A stretch of 64,000 bases of DNA from Zasmidium citrigriseum. Taxonomy: Eukaryota; Ascomycota; Dothideomycetes; Mycosphaerellales; Mycosphaerellaceae. The stretch covers positions 132,553 through 196,552 of the forward strand of contig NHNW01000085.1 in NCBI GenBank assembly GCA_002786025.1. Reading direction: 5' to 3'. The notes under the pieces were generated by a model. It searched no databases and was not told the DNA's origin. It saw only the letters and a program-made list of their open reading frames with translations. The position numbers and the translations under genes are program-made. This document shows positions 11,163 to 22,497 of this stretch, piece after piece. Each line of letters starts with the position of its first letter. The first letter of the stretch is position 1.

Positions 11163-12007
11163 CGTCGCTGTTTCAAGATGGCAGTCTAGTGCGACAAGCT
11201 GGCGAAATCAGAAGTTCTTGGACCAACAGACGAGCCGCGCGTCAACGGTCGTTGGAGGAGTGGTTTACCTCGAGGTGTCTGATGGAGACGACGTCATGCG
11301 AGGGAGGAAGAGGGGATCACAACATAAACACACACAAACAAGCACTGTCGACGTCGCGGAGCCGGGAGTCTGTTCGTCTTTTCCTCGCAAGCTCGCGTGC
11401 GATTCCACTGCACGACGAGGGGCGCGAGTAATGAGCAGGGTGTTCGAGATGGGGTCAGACAGCAGGGTTCCTGAAACGAAGCGAAGGATTCACTCCACGG
11501 CCCGTGCATGATTTAGAGTTCGCAGTCACATGCAGGTACGTCAATGGCACATGGCTGCTCCGACCTCTAGTCGACCTCACGAGATCGAAAGTTACCGTCA
11601 TCGACACGTTCATCACCTGCCCGGAACTATCTATCATCGTCTTGAACAACCCGCATGTGAGGATATATACTCTTGCTGCCCGACGATCCAGTTCCGGTAC
11701 AAGCTCGGTGATCGCACATGCAGTAGAGCGGACAGCTGATTCATGACCTTGTGCTGCTACTGCACATGTCTGAGAGCTTGCCGCAAGTTCCAGCCCTCGG
11801 TCAGGATAGGCAAGTGGCAGATACGCATGAGTCGTCCATGAGCATTGCTTTTGCGATCCCATATAACGATTTTGCAATGTTGTCATTCGAGCGACTGGAT
11901 AGAGGTTACATAGTGCCCTGAAACTGCTCCTTCGACATAGGTACTGTCCATAACCCATCCGCTCCACAACGCCAAACAGAAACCCGTCCAAGAGACGACC
12001 GAACTTA
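11163..12007. other. Intergenic upstream of septin gene
   Basis: About 850 bases between the septin start and the stop of the RRM protein gene, which is also on the minus strand. The minus-strand frame at 11455-12015 overlaps the RRM gene end and has no domain. Likely septin promoter plus the RRM gene's 3' UTR. Confidence 0.45.
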
Positions 12008-13168
12008 TCAGCCATCGGGCTTCATCCGCTTGTTCATACCCATACCGCCATTGAATCCGCCTCCATAGCCACCGGCCTGCATTCCTCCCTGCTGGAAACC
12101 ACCACCTCCCCATCCGCCTCGTCCTCCACCCATCATGTTGCCTCGTCCGCCACCTCCCATTCCCATCCCCATCATAGGATTGTTAAATCCACCCCGATTC
12201 ATCATCCCACCACGTCCCATATTTCCATAATTCCCCATACCCATTCCGCCCATCATTCCCATATTCCCCATACCCATCATCGGGTTGTTGAACCCACCGC
12301 CCATAGCTCCCATTCCGCCAGCATTCCATCCCGGGCCTTGCTGGTTCATGCCGCCTTGAAAACCACCTCTGTTGAAGCCGCCTCCGCCACGGTTGAAATC
12401 GCCTCGACCGCGGAATCCTCCACCGCGGTTGTTGAAGTTGTTGTATGCGCCACCGCGGCCTCCGTGGGACAGCGTGAATTCTTTCTTGCCTTGTGCGCCG
12501 CTGTCTCTGCCTCTGAATGGGTTGCCAATGGGCGAGAAGTAGACGTGGAAAGGGTTGACTCTCTTGCCTTCGGTCTCGCCTTTCTCGGCATTCGGTGGAG
12601 AGCGCACTTCAATCGCTTGCTTGACGGACTCCGCTGCTGCTGGGCTGCTAAATTCGAGGTACGCTTCTCCACGAGACTTGCCGTTGATCTTATGCTCGCC
12701 GAACATGATGTCGCGTAGTTGGTCCTCGACGGACGCAGTCGCACAGAACGCGCGCAGGTCTTCTTCCGTCGTCCACCAGTGGAGGTCGTGCACTTTGAGT
12801 GCTGCTGTTGCATTGGGATTTGAAGGCTGTTGTGAGGGGGTGTGAGAAGGCTGTCTGTTGCGGTACTCTTCGTCGCCATAGTCTTCTTCATCAGCTTTCC
12901 GCTTCACGCCTTGCGAGGGTCCTGAGGACGCGTTGAGCTGTTCGTGGTCGTTTTGGGCTTGTTCTGAGGGTCCGTGTGAGCCATTGGTGGCATCGCCGTA
13001 TTGGTTCGAGTCTTGTCCATTGTATTCGTAGTCGTCATCATCGAAGTCTATTCGATCTTCTGGATGGGCATTCTCTTCCTTGGCCTGCTGATTCTCCTGG
13101 GCCTCGTCTCCGTAGATGTCGATGTCGAAGGTGTCGTCCTCGCCCGACATGGTCGCAGATTCAGGCAA
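12008..13168 (-). CDS. CFIm68/CPSF6-like RRM protein with Gly-rich tail
   Basis: Single-exon frame of 386 residues; an internal ATG at 13150 (MSGEDDTFD) has a better context and may be the true start, giving 380. Residues 8-50 are acidic with an IDIYGDE segment. An RRM of the CPSF6/CPSF7 kind spans about 123-200 (ALKVHDLHWWTTEEDL is the hallmark first strand, followed by INGKSRGEAYLEF as RNP1). The tail from about 225 is made of Gly-Gly-Met, RGG and GGF repeats ending in a basic KRMK. In animals the CFIm large subunits bind RNA with CFIm25 and help select poly(A) sites. A fungal protein of this build probably takes part in mRNA 3'-end processing or export in the nucleus, but that is inferred. 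Confidence 0.85.
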   Translation of the reverse strand: MPESATMSGEDDTFDIDIYGDEAQENQQAKEENAHPEDRIDFDDDDYEYNGQDSNQYGDATNGSHGPSEQAQNDHEQLNASSGPSQGVKRKADEEDYGDEEYRNRQPSHTPSQQPSNPNATAALKVHDLHWWTTEEDLRAFCATASVEDQLRDIMFGEHKINGKSRGEAYLEFSSPAAAESVKQAIEVRSPPNAEKGETEGKRVNPFHVYFSPIGNPFRGRDSGAQGKKEFTLSHGGRGGAYNNFNNRGGGFRGRGDFNRGGGGFNRGGFQGGMNQQGPGWNAGGMGAMGGGFNNPMMGMGNMGMMGGMGMGNYGNMGRGGMMNRGGFNNPMMGMGMGGGGRGNMMGGGRGGWGGGGFQQGGMQAGGYGGGFNGGMGMNKRMKPDG

Positions 13169-13889
13169 TGGTGAGTACGTCAGCGATTGTTATGTGGGAC
13201 TGCACAATCAGAGTGCTCTGGGGGAGTAAGTGTCCTGCGTTTCTCGGGTTATGTACACGCCCTCGAGCAAGGTCAAGCAGGTTTCCAAGTCTGAGTAACA
13301 TACAATCAGTCTCATCATCTTCATCAAGTAGATAGCGTGTCCGTTGTAATAAATGCAACCCCCGCCGTTCCTCGACATGGCTCAGGCTCATACGTACAGT
13401 TTCTCTCAAGTCCGAAACAGCAAGTGCGTGTACAGTACAACTATCCAGAATGCTTTTTCCCCTTCAATGTCGCAGTCTTCCAATTACAAATGACAGTCCT
13501 CGCTCCAGTGCTCAAGTCCAATGATCGCAGTTCAGCAGGCCCAGCCTGTTTGCTGAGGCCAATTGCTCGTTCGTGGCGCGTGAGACGGGCGCGAGGTTCG
13601 GCACGTAAAGATTGCGTGAGTCGGCCTGTCAGAACAGTGTCAGCTGCAATGCCATCTTCAAACGTGCGCCGTGATGAACATACCGGTTGATGTCGATGAG
13701 ATGGACTCGAGGTCCAAGTCGAGACTTGAGTTGGCTCCAGCTCCCCTGTCCAGGGTCATGTGATGCCGAGCATTGACCGAGCTCCCCTCTTCCGTCTCCG
13801 CCATTGCTCCCACTCCCGCATGTGCATCATCATGCTGTGCCTCTCCGTCGACTGGTACATTTTCTTTCCCGACAACTCTCGGATTGAAG
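13169..13889. promoter_or_regulatory. Divergent promoter region (RRM gene / MoaE gene)
   Basis: Head-to-head spacer of about 720 bases between the RRM protein start and the molybdopterin synthase start. It must hold both promoters. No TATA box stands out and no further gene is supported. The frame of the downstream gene is open back to an ATG at 13773, but that extension looks like leader. Confidence 0.45.
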
Positions 13890-14586
13890 ATGGCTGAGAG
13901 CACAGCATCCAAGGATGCCAGTTCTGGCCCCGACGTCCGCAAATTCGAAGGCGAAAAGAGCCTCTCAGAAAAGGACATCTACGTCTCCCTCACCTACGAC
14001 GCTCTCGATGCACAGCAGCAGATGGCTCGGGTCAAGAGCGCCAAGGCGGGAGCAGTAATCTTGTTCGCTGGTGAGTTCATATCTACATCTCTCATTCTCG
14101 CTCTCGAAGTCTCACTGACTTCGAATCTACAGATCAACAGCTAAGTATCCTCATTCTCTCCTAGGCTGTACCCGCGATTCCTTCAACAAAAAGACCGTCA
14201 CGCATCTCTCGTATTCCACCTACGCCCCTCTCGCATTGAAAACGCTTCAGAGTATATGTCGGCAGATCCACCAGACACATGGTCTTGTGAGCATTGCAGT
14301 CACGCATCGTCTTGGACGGGTGGATATTGGGGAGGAGAGTATATTGATCGCTGTGTCTGCTCCGCATAGAAAGGCAGCCTGGCTTGCTGGGGAAGAGTGT
14401 CTCGAGAAGGTCAAGGCGAAGGTCGAGATCTGGAAAGAGGAGTGGTTTGAAGATGGAGGTGTTTGGAGGAGTAATCGGGATGGACAGGAAGGGTTTCCTG
14501 TTGTGCAGCCTAATGGTGCGACGGGTGCTGAGATGGGGAGGACGACTAGTAATGGAGAGTTCATGGAGGGCGGATTGGAGCTATGA
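13890..14586 (+). CDS. Molybdopterin synthase large subunit (MoaE/MOCS2B)
   Basis: Two exons, 13890-14070 and 14165-14586, around a 94-base intron (GTGAGT...CCTAG). The splice restores LFAGCTRDSF, a core block of the MoaE family. The product is 200 residues. Conserved stretches follow in order: VTHLSYSTYAPLAL, VSIAVTHRLGRVDIGEESI, VSAPHRKAAWLAGEECLEKVKAKVEIWK. The lysines and the IWKEE segment near residues 140-150 belong to the family's active-site region. The enzyme transfers two sulfurs from the small subunit thiocarboxylate to precursor Z, forming molybdopterin for nitrate reductase, sulfite oxidase and xanthine dehydrogenase in the cytosol. The last 35 residues are a fungal extension of no known role. 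The matching small subunit (MOCS2A) is not in the window. Confidence 0.93.
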
Positions 14587-15737
14587 ACACCTTTGGCGAT
14601 GAAACAAACAGTGCATATCTTGGACAACTACACTCGCACAACTTATATGCATCAATACTCTCTCTGCGACTACCTCCATCAGCATGTCCAAGGATCCCTC
14701 CCAACAGCATAACAATGCCCGGGCAGCACCCCTCCACCTCCACCTCCCTGCATCCACGGCACCTCCAACCCGTCCATGCATAGAGTCACGCACAATCCAC
14801 GCTCACCCACAACTTTCTGCAAACCAACACCCGTCAAGCCCTTGACCTAGCTCGCCAGTCGTTCGCCAATCTTCCAAGGTCTCTTGGTCACAGCAAACCA
14901 CCCTTGATACAGAACCATAGCTCCATGTATAGCCTAAAATCCCCAGAACTCGGGAACTTCAGGAAGCCCTTGGCGCCTGGCGCGCCGCAGCGCATCTTCG
15001 ATCACCGTTTGCGACACGGAATCCTCCATCCCGCGGGCTTTGCCTTTGACGCGTGGAAGACCCCAAAAAACCGCTCATTTGCTCAGTCTCACAAGTACTT
15101 GCTGCTGCTGACCTGCGTGGTCTCGTGTTGATTGATTGACAAGCAAGAAGGAGGTTGTTTTGTGAACAAGAAACGGCGGAATTCGGCGCCAGCAGAGGTC
15201 CGACTTCGTTTTTTGTGGAGGAGGCTGGCCGGCGCCCCAAATTTTTTGATTTCAGCTGCAGCCCAACATCCGCGTCTTCCACTTTTCCTCGCCCAGCAGC
15301 AGGAGAGAAGAGAGATACCCCATTTTCTACTTTGTTGTTTGTCTGATTCTTGTTCGTTCGGTGGACGTTTGTTATTCTTGTATTTGCTCTTTTAGTTCTA
15401 CTTACATTCTACTCTTTCTCTTGAAGTTTTTGAGAGCCCCACGCGTTCGAGGAGGAGCCCACGCTGCGCGACGAAACACAACACATTGCAATCTCCGGCC
15501 CGACTCTGCAGCGCAGTGCAGCCTGCAAATTTCACAGTGTGGGATAATTGGGGGAAGAAAATCGCTCAGAGTTTCAAGTTGGAGGCAGGGACCGCCTATA
15601 AGAATCCTCTTCCATCACGTCCGACGTAAAAGGGTCCCTAAACCCAAGAAGTTCGGACATCGAAGGATCTTGGCAAGGCCCTGATATATACGAAAAGATC
15701 GCCCCAGCGATAATCTGGATCGACGGGATTCGTAACC
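14587..15737. other. Intergenic with pyrimidine-rich leader
   Basis: No gene supported over 1.15 kb. The stretch about 15300-15430 is strongly T/C-rich (TTGTTCGTTCGG, TCTACTTACATTCTACTCTT), as is common just upstream of transcription starts in filamentous ascomycetes, and probably belongs to the promoter of the gene at 15738. Confidence 0.4.
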
Positions 15738-16400
15738 ATGACGCCTCGCGGATCTGTCGACGCCGCGAGCGGTCTTTTGCAACTACCCCCGGATGTCCGC
15801 GATATGGCCTGCCAAATGGCCGCAAGACTGGAACAGCAAGTCGATAATATCGTAACCAGCGGCCGACTAAAAGCGACGAATATCATTCCGATCGGCAAGG
15901 AGATCCTCGACCTTTCTTCGCTTTGCTGTTGTATCCAACGGATGCTGGCCAGCGAAGGACCTTTCAAGATCCCCTCTCATCAAGATATGGATGAACATGT
16001 CATGGCTTGTGTGGATCAGAACTGTTGTGGGTGTTGCTCTGTATTGGCTTTGATGGATCTGGATGGAGATGTCTTGCGAAGTTTCTCAGATGACGATGAT
16101 GATGGGGTCATGCCGATTGATACGCAGAATGCGGCTTTGCGGGTTGTGGTGGGCGAGGTGGAAAAGGCTGTCGCGGCGTTGAATGCCTTGTTTCCGGAGA
16201 ATAGCGAGCGAGATTCGCCTGTCGAGCGGCGAAAAAGCAGTTCTTCGCCGAATGTACAGATCAGCCAGCGACTTGGGGTACTCTTCAGACGGGATAGGAG
16301 GAAAAGCGGTCGTTCGCCGAAGAAGCCCAAGGCTGAGGTCGTGACGAGTATGCATATCCCGGGGACGTGGCAGGATCTACCGTGTTACGAGGAGCTCTGA
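15738..16400 (+). CDS. Hypothetical protein, cysteine-containing, basic C-terminus
   Basis: Single-exon frame of 220 residues; not recognised as any named family. Residues 15-75 form a predicted helical part (LPPDVRDMACQMAARLEQQV). A cysteine-rich centre follows, with CCC near 64 and CVDQNCCGCC near 91-100, then an acidic run of six D around residue 117. The C-terminal 70 residues are rich in S, R and K (RRDRRKSGRSPKKPK). No signal peptide, so probably intracellular and possibly nuclear. The architecture (helical middle, serine/basic tail) is reminiscent of C-terminal parts of fungal regulatory proteins, but no DNA-binding domain is visible. Codon use looks like the neighbouring genes. Probably a lineage-restricted protein. 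Confidence 0.7.
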   Translation: MTPRGSVDAASGLLQLPPDVRDMACQMAARLEQQVDNIVTSGRLKATNIIPIGKEILDLSSLCCCIQRMLASEGPFKIPSHQDMDEHVMACVDQNCCGCCSVLALMDLDGDVLRSFSDDDDDGVMPIDTQNAALRVVVGEVEKAVAALNALFPENSERDSPVERRKSSSSPNVQISQRLGVLFRRDRRKSGRSPKKPKAEVVTSMHIPGTWQDLPCYEEL

Positions 16401-16455
16401 TGGTGGATGTAGATCTCGCTAGGTGGGTTGGATAAAAGCTCTGGGAGCGAGATCT

Positions 16456-16803
16456 TCATCGCAAGGCATCCTTTTGATTCTCTGAGAGATAATTGAAACC
16501 AACGATTCCGGTCCCAATCACTACAGGCACGCCGACAATCCATACTGCAATTCGTCTGATCATCGATCGGTGCTCCTCTGAGATGGTTTGACCTGGTTGT
16601 CGAAGAGCTTCCATCCCAGGTCTGGTGGCGCTGAGCTCTGAGATGAGATGGCCCAGAGAAGGACCTGAGAGGGAGACTTTGTGCTGTGCACCGCCCAGCG
16701 TCGTCTCGTCCGGGACTGACCGACGGCGGGCGTTCGTGGATGCTTGGCGGATGGGGATTGTGTTGCGGGCAAGAGAGATGGATTTGGGCAGGCGTGATGC
16801 CAT
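16456..16803 (-). CDS. Predicted mitochondrial single-pass membrane protein
   Basis: Frame of 115 residues from the ATG at 16803, chosen for its GCCATGG context; the frame is open to an ATG at 16848 that would add 15 residues. The N-terminus MASRLPKSISLARNTIPIRQ is rich in R/K/S and free of acidic residues, as in a mitochondrial presequence. Near the C-terminus one hydrophobic segment (IAVWIVGVPVVIGTGIVGF, about residues 85-103) would span a membrane, followed by a short polar tail. Family not recognised. Similar small proteins occur in the inner mitochondrial membrane of fungi. It is convergent with the gene ending at 16400, leaving only 55 bases between stops. Confidence 0.65.
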   Translation of the reverse strand: MASRLPKSISLARNTIPIRQASTNARRRSVPDETTLGGAQHKVSLSGPSLGHLISELSATRPGMEALRQPGQTISEEHRSMIRRIAVWIVGVPVVIGTGIVGFNYLSENQKDALR

Positions 16804-17333
16804 GGCGAGTAATCTCACTGCCAAGCAGGTGCGATGGGTGTGAAGCAAAAGCTCAAAAGCAACGCAGACCTTCCCGTCGGTCGTAGCTAGTTGTATGGCT
16901 GCAGCTGTGAAGATGACTTGATGAATTTTTGGTGTGGTTGCGAGTGGAAGAAGTTCAAAGATGGAGTCGTTTACATCACCCGAGCTCTGACACCTTGCTG
17001 GTCTGTGCTCAAATGCACTTTCCTTTCAAAGTCAAACTTCAGGAGTCAACTCCATCAACTCCATCCCATCATCAACACCATCACAAGTCTTTGGCATTGA
17101 TCGACAGCAGCTCCAGCAAGACTGACTGGTATTACTGTGAAGCGTTACTGGCTTCTGCCAAGATGACCACGGTGATGCTCGCTCTAGCTGCTGAAATGCT
17201 CAGCTCCAACAGCCATTATGCAGCCGCCTGCACAAAGGGTGGCATACCGCGTCCTGTGAAATCAGTGGCTACCGCAAATCATTTCTGGTTGCAATGATGC
17301 GGCTACAACGTAAGTACAGTACGGCTCCTGTCC
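16804..17333. promoter_or_regulatory. Divergent intergenic region
   Basis: About 530 bases between the mitochondrial membrane protein and the CorA-like gene, which diverge. Presumed promoters; no other feature recognised. Confidence 0.4.
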
Positions 17334-19689
17334 TTGAATCAAATCACGCCTGGAACCTTTCGAAACGGTGACACGAACAAGTGTCGCGCCATGCAGAACA
17401 CAGAAAAGCCAAAAGATGTATCCCAAATCGATAAAGTTCTTCAGAGCTTTGAAGCCCAGAAAGATGCATACTTTCAGACGATGGAGAAGGTGCACGATCT
17501 GCTCTCGAAATCTTTGGCATCGAATGGCGACTCACCCGATCGTCGCCCTCCCAATCGGCGAGGTGGCACTGGATCCAACACTCCCAAGGATCAGACTGCT
17601 CGCGCAGTTATGAGCGACTTAGGAGTCAGGAAAACTTCGACTGGATTCTCGGCAGGCGCTCCATCATTATTCTCCAAAGGTACGGGCGAAGAATCGGACG
17701 AAGAGCACGGCGATGATCTGTACGCTCAAGATCCTCTTCCGCCCGAAAGCTACAATGAAGAAGGCTTGCGGGAACACCTCGTCAGCACGGCCTGGGATGA
17801 ATACGGATGGGAGATCCTGAAGGACATATTGAGCAATGGTGCAATCCACAATGCATCCCACGGCAGAGAGCACGAGATCTTCCCAACAAGAAAGGGACCC
17901 GTGGAAGATCGCAGCCATCTCAGCGGACACCAAGTCTGGGACATTGGCTCAGACGGCGCACCATTGGCTGTGGAGAATTTCGGGCTGGAGAACGAGAGTT
18001 CGAAGGCGATGGCAATCTGGCATTCCATGAAGGAGATCAATCCACCGTCGAGGGAACGGAAAGCCGTTGGTCGCATCACGATCATGCGAGAGCTCAGCCC
18101 AATACTGTTCGGTGCCCTTCATTATACCCTCAGCAAGACATTCGACATGGACGAGATCTTCAAGCAGCTCATCGTCGCTGATGGGTCTTGTGCGGACGTG
18201 CACCGAGCTTTCGACCTAGATGCGCGAAGGCAGAGTAGCAAGATCTTCGTTCTCCAGTATTTCACTATCATTGGTGAAGATTGCAAACCAATGCCGTGGC
18301 AGCTTGCTTCTGGAGAGATTGACAACAATCCTAAACATATTCGCATCACTAGGTGCAATGCGGTCATCGCGCTTGCGTTGACTTCCAAGCCCATACGAAG
18401 AGTATGTTTAACGCATCTCCAAGATGCCCTCGCTGACCAGTCTTCAGGTTCGTAACCCGTCTCGGCGTGCGAAGAACCAGAACGATTTCGGTAACATCTA
18501 TGACCCTTGGTCATCCTGGCACCTCCTCAACCTACAATGCTTCCCGGATGTGGTAAGCTCCACTGATGTCCATGACACCGACAAACACTACGTAAACGGA
18601 CCTGAAGCATTTTTGGTGACGCTCCTGGGCGAATTCCGCGATGCTCAAAAGCGCTTCGAGGACATCAATCGAGCCATCACAAAGCTCATCACACCGTCGT
18701 CTTCATTCATGTTCGACTCCAACTATCGCGATGATCTGCTGTTCGAGGATGAGAAGTTCACATACGTGCGGCGATATTTCTGGGCCTACCAAACACTTGG
18801 AATCATGAACGAGAGCATCCGATCGATCGTAGACGAGTTTGAGCACAACTTCACAGAAGAGCTGTGGGAGGGTAAAGATAAGACACTGTGGCCGATTGCG
18901 GATCCTGACAGCCCACGTAGTGTATACTATAAGAAGAGGTATGTCTACCGGATCTTACAACTCAGACCCTCCAGCTGATATCAGAGCAGGATGGCTACCC
19001 TTCGACAAAAGTTCGAAACGCAGATGAAAGCTTTTCGAAAACTCATCAACGGTAACGAAGAACGACGAACCGAGATCAGAGGCTTGAGAGAAGAGCTCTA
19101 CGTCGGTACTTCCGTCAAGGAGAGCCGCAAGTCCGTCGAAGCTACCGAAACGACCGTACAGCAGGGCCACAACATCAAACTGCTGACGCTCGTATCGATC
19201 TTCTTCCTGCCGTCTCAATTCGTCACATCGGTCTTTGGTATGACGAACATGCCAACATCTCCTCAGTACTGGACTTTCGGTGTCGTTCTCGTCGCCGTCT
19301 GCGTGCCCTTCTTCATCCTCATCGGCTCGCTGAACACCAATCGCGGAATGACATTCTGGCGCAATCGTTTCAGAAATCTCTTCATGCGAATCATGAAGCT
19401 GTTCTCTTTCCTCGGACGATGCTTCAAAGCAAAGGCGAAGTCAGATGCCAAGGAGGAAGAGGATGAAGAGAAGGACGATGAAAGGAGTGTGCGTGCTGAA
19501 CGAGAACCACAGCCGATGTCGCGGCACAGCATGTTTGTCCGGAATCAGAGAACCAATAGCAGTCCGTCGCCGATAGGAGAAGAACAATTGGAATACTCGC
19601 CTCGGGTTGGACGGACCCCTACATCCACACTGGCGGAGATGTTGAAGGGGAAGCATCGAAGAAAATCGACAATGGATAGTGAGGTGTAG
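17334..19689 (+). CDS. CorA-like transporter family protein, GMT variant
   Basis: Three exons, 17334-18401, 18448-18938 and 18990-19689, with introns of 46 and 51 bases, giving 752 residues. An internal ATG at 17391 is an alternative start. The soluble N-terminal 550 residues include helical segments (GLREHLVSTAWDEYGWEIL, NGPEAFLVTLLGEFRDAQKRFEDIN). The C-terminal CorA-like membrane unit begins with a long helix (RQKFETQMKAFRKLINGNEERRTEIRG), then LLTLVSIFFLPSQFVTSVFGMTNMP and a second helix. The canonical GMN pore motif reads GMT-NM here, a variant seen in a fungal branch of the superfamily, so Mg2+ transport is doubtful. The last 90 residues are a Lys/Glu-rich then Ser-rich cytosolic tail. 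It is unlike the 587-2683 protein in length and tail, so the two are distant family members, not a recent duplication. Confidence 0.85.
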
Positions 19690-20192
19690 TCTCCCGAACA
19701 CGTTATACACAAGTCGCCACTACTACTGCCCTATAGGCACCTATCCAAATGTCGAGAAAGAGATTAGGTAGCCGGAGATTAATACCTGTTGCGTTCAAAC
19801 ATTACTATCATTCGGATACTCCCGAGACAGTCTTACTCCTTCCTAGACCACACTTTTACCAACCTCACATCACTCTTTCCTACATCGCAAACCTCGCGAG
19901 TTCGAGACACATGGCCTGACCTGACCATGTCTTTTTCAGCTCTGCCAATACGGCCCCCAAACGAGGCGCCCCAGCCAGCCTCTTACCTCGAATTTGGTTA
20001 GCTCCCGCCTATTTGATCGCTAATACGTAGCGGCGCCAATGACTGCACTTTGTGCTGCGGCTGAACGACCTCGATTCTTGGCCGGTGAGGGTACCATTTT
20101 GTTTCAAGTACCGCCGCGTCTGGCCATACCGGTGTCGCCGAAGAAGTGCTTTCCTCTCCTTTCTTCTTTTCTCTCTTCTCTCCTATGCCAAG
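19690..20192. promoter_or_regulatory. Promoter and leader of annexin gene
   Basis: About 500 bases. The last part (20105-20190) is T/C-rich and runs directly into the start codon; the annexin frame is open upstream to 20052 but the leader-like composition argues against coding. A 5' UTR intron cannot be excluded. Confidence 0.4.
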
Positions 20193-22388
20193 ATGTCGAC
20201 CCTGAGACCGGACGACCGCAAAAGCCGAGGACGGTCGAAGTCACCCGGTGGACGAGATCGTGACCGGTCAAGATCGAGGAGCAATGTCAGAGCACCCGAA
20301 GCGCCGGAGCCTCCCAGTGCGGTGCCCAGGTCGTCGTACGTGTATCCTCAGAGTTCCGGAAATGGAGGGTATGGAAGCTCGGTCACGTCGCCTTCGTATG
20401 AAGTGAGATCTCCAACGCAGCAGAGCAACAATAACTACTTCCCAACCTCGACACTTCCGCCATCATCCCAGTATGTTCCCGCAGCGGCCACGGCGGCGAT
20501 GCCGATGTATCCAGGTGATGACGGCGGGTTTACCATGGGCGGATATACGGATCTGCCGCCGCATGAACGCCCTGGGTATGACCCCCGGCTGGGATATGTT
20601 CCGTCACGAGACCGGGATCGGGATGAGGATGATCTGGCTTATGGATCTGATACTTCGAGAAATCCAAGACAGCGAGAGCAGCCTTCCAGGCATTCTTCTT
20701 ATGGCACGCCTGGCGGTTACCGGTACAATCCGAATGATCAGAGGGCTCCACCGACGACGCAGTATGAGTATGCTAAGGCTCCGGAGAAGATCTCGTATAT
20801 TGCCAGGCCGAACGCTGCCCAACAGTCGCCGGTGTCACACAGTGCGAATCCATATGGACAACCGCCTGCTCAGCCGCTGAATTATTCGAACACGCCACAG
20901 GGACAATTCCATGAGCAGTTGCCCAGGACTTACTCGCATAATGCGTATGATCGCGAGGCTCATATTGTGGATATAACGCCTGGACGAGAGAAGCTGGACC
21001 GACATAATTCGTATTCGAAGTCGAATCGTCTGTCCTCCGCTGATCCTCGACAAACGAGTCTGGCGGCTCCTCTTTCTCCTGGATTGGGTCCTCGCATGGA
21101 CAGATTGTCCGTGAGTGGAAACAGACCTGATGTTCACGCTATTGGTGGTGGCCTTCCGCCCCCGAGTCCGATGCTGGAAGCGTATCATGGAACGTACCAA
21201 TCCATCTCTCCCATGCCATTGGCTCTCAGACCGGATGATGACTTGGATTTGGAGGATTTGGAACCCCTCTCACCTGCAGTATCTCGTCAAGGCGGCATTA
21301 TGAAAGGCGAGGACCGTCTAGCAAGGGAAATGCGCGAGAGCGACAAGAAGAAGCGAGTGAAACTCTATGACCCGGAGGAAGATGCCAAAGCGATTGCCTC
21401 TGCACTATCGCACCACAAGATTGATGCTGATGCCATCTGTGATGTTCTGCCTCGGCTTTCGCACGATCAAATCATGGAGATGCGAAAGGAGTATAAGAAG
21501 CAGGTCAAAGTCCAAGGGAAGGGTGTCAATCTCAGCAAACATATTAACATGAAGCTAAGCGGCAACTTTGGGAAAGCAGTCTACGTGACCGCACTCGGAC
21601 GTTGGGAGAGCGAGGGCTACTGGGCGAACTTCTGGTATCAATCGCATGGCAGCCGCCGGGAGCTTTTGATCGAATCCCTGATGGGACGAACCAATGCTGA
21701 GATCCGGATGATCAAAGACGAGTTCAAAGACAAGCGGTACTCGGACGACTTGACCAAGTGCATGGAGAAGGAGTTGAAGATGGACAAATTCCGTACGGCA
21801 GTCATGCTGGTTCTGGAAGGACGCCGACAAGAGGAGCAAGACGTGTACCCTCCAGAATATGTCCACCGCGATGTGGACTTGCTCTACCGTACCATCAAAG
21901 CGGAAAAGGGCGGCGAGAGCGCCATGCTCGAGATCATCGTCCGAAGAAGCGATGCCCACCTACGAGAAGTCCTGCGCACGTACGAAAGAATGTACGGCGA
22001 GAATTTCGCCCGCACGGCTCTCAAGAAGTCGAACAATCTAGTCGTAAGTCCCTCGTTCTTCCCTTTCCTTCCCAATTCATCCTAACCTACTCTCTCGCAG
22101 GGCGAAGTAATAGCGCACATCCTCAACGGCGTCATTAACAAACCTGTCCGGGACGCCGTTCTCCTCCAACACGCCATCAAAGACATCGGCGACCGGAACA
22201 AGGAAGAGGAGCTTCGATACGAGCTTCTCATCTCCAGGCTTGTACGGATTCATTGGGATAAACTGCATTTAGCGAGAGTGAAGAAGGCGTATTACGAGAA
22301 GTATCGGACGAATTTGGAGGATGCGATTGAGGAGGCGACGAAGGGGGATTTTAGGGAGTTCATGTGTGAGCTTTGTGAGACGAAGTGA
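20193..22388 (+). CDS. Annexin with long disordered N-terminus
   Basis: Two exons, 20193-22043 and 22101-22388, with a 57-base intron (GTAAGT...CGCAG); 712 residues. The start ATG has the context AAGATGTCG and begins MSTLRPDDRKSRGRSKSPGG. Residues 1-420 are disordered, rich in S, R, P, Q and Y, with RS-type dipeptides at the start. Residues about 425-712 are the annexin core of repeats: EDAKAIASALSHHKIDADAI, the block near GYWANFWYQSHGSRRELLIESLMGR, then YRTIKAEKGGESAMLEIIVRR, and the last repeat split by the intron. Annexins bind acidic phospholipids, normally with calcium; the type II sites look poorly conserved here, so calcium dependence is uncertain. Fungal annexins with such extensions are linked to membrane organisation in hyphae. 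Confidence 0.88.
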
Positions 22389-22497
22389 TGATGCATCGAT
22401 GGTGAGCGCTGGCGCTGTGAGGAGATTTTTGTTATCTTGGGAGGATGGTTCAACATGTCCACAGGCAAGGGAGGTATTGTGGTTTTATTCCGGCGGT

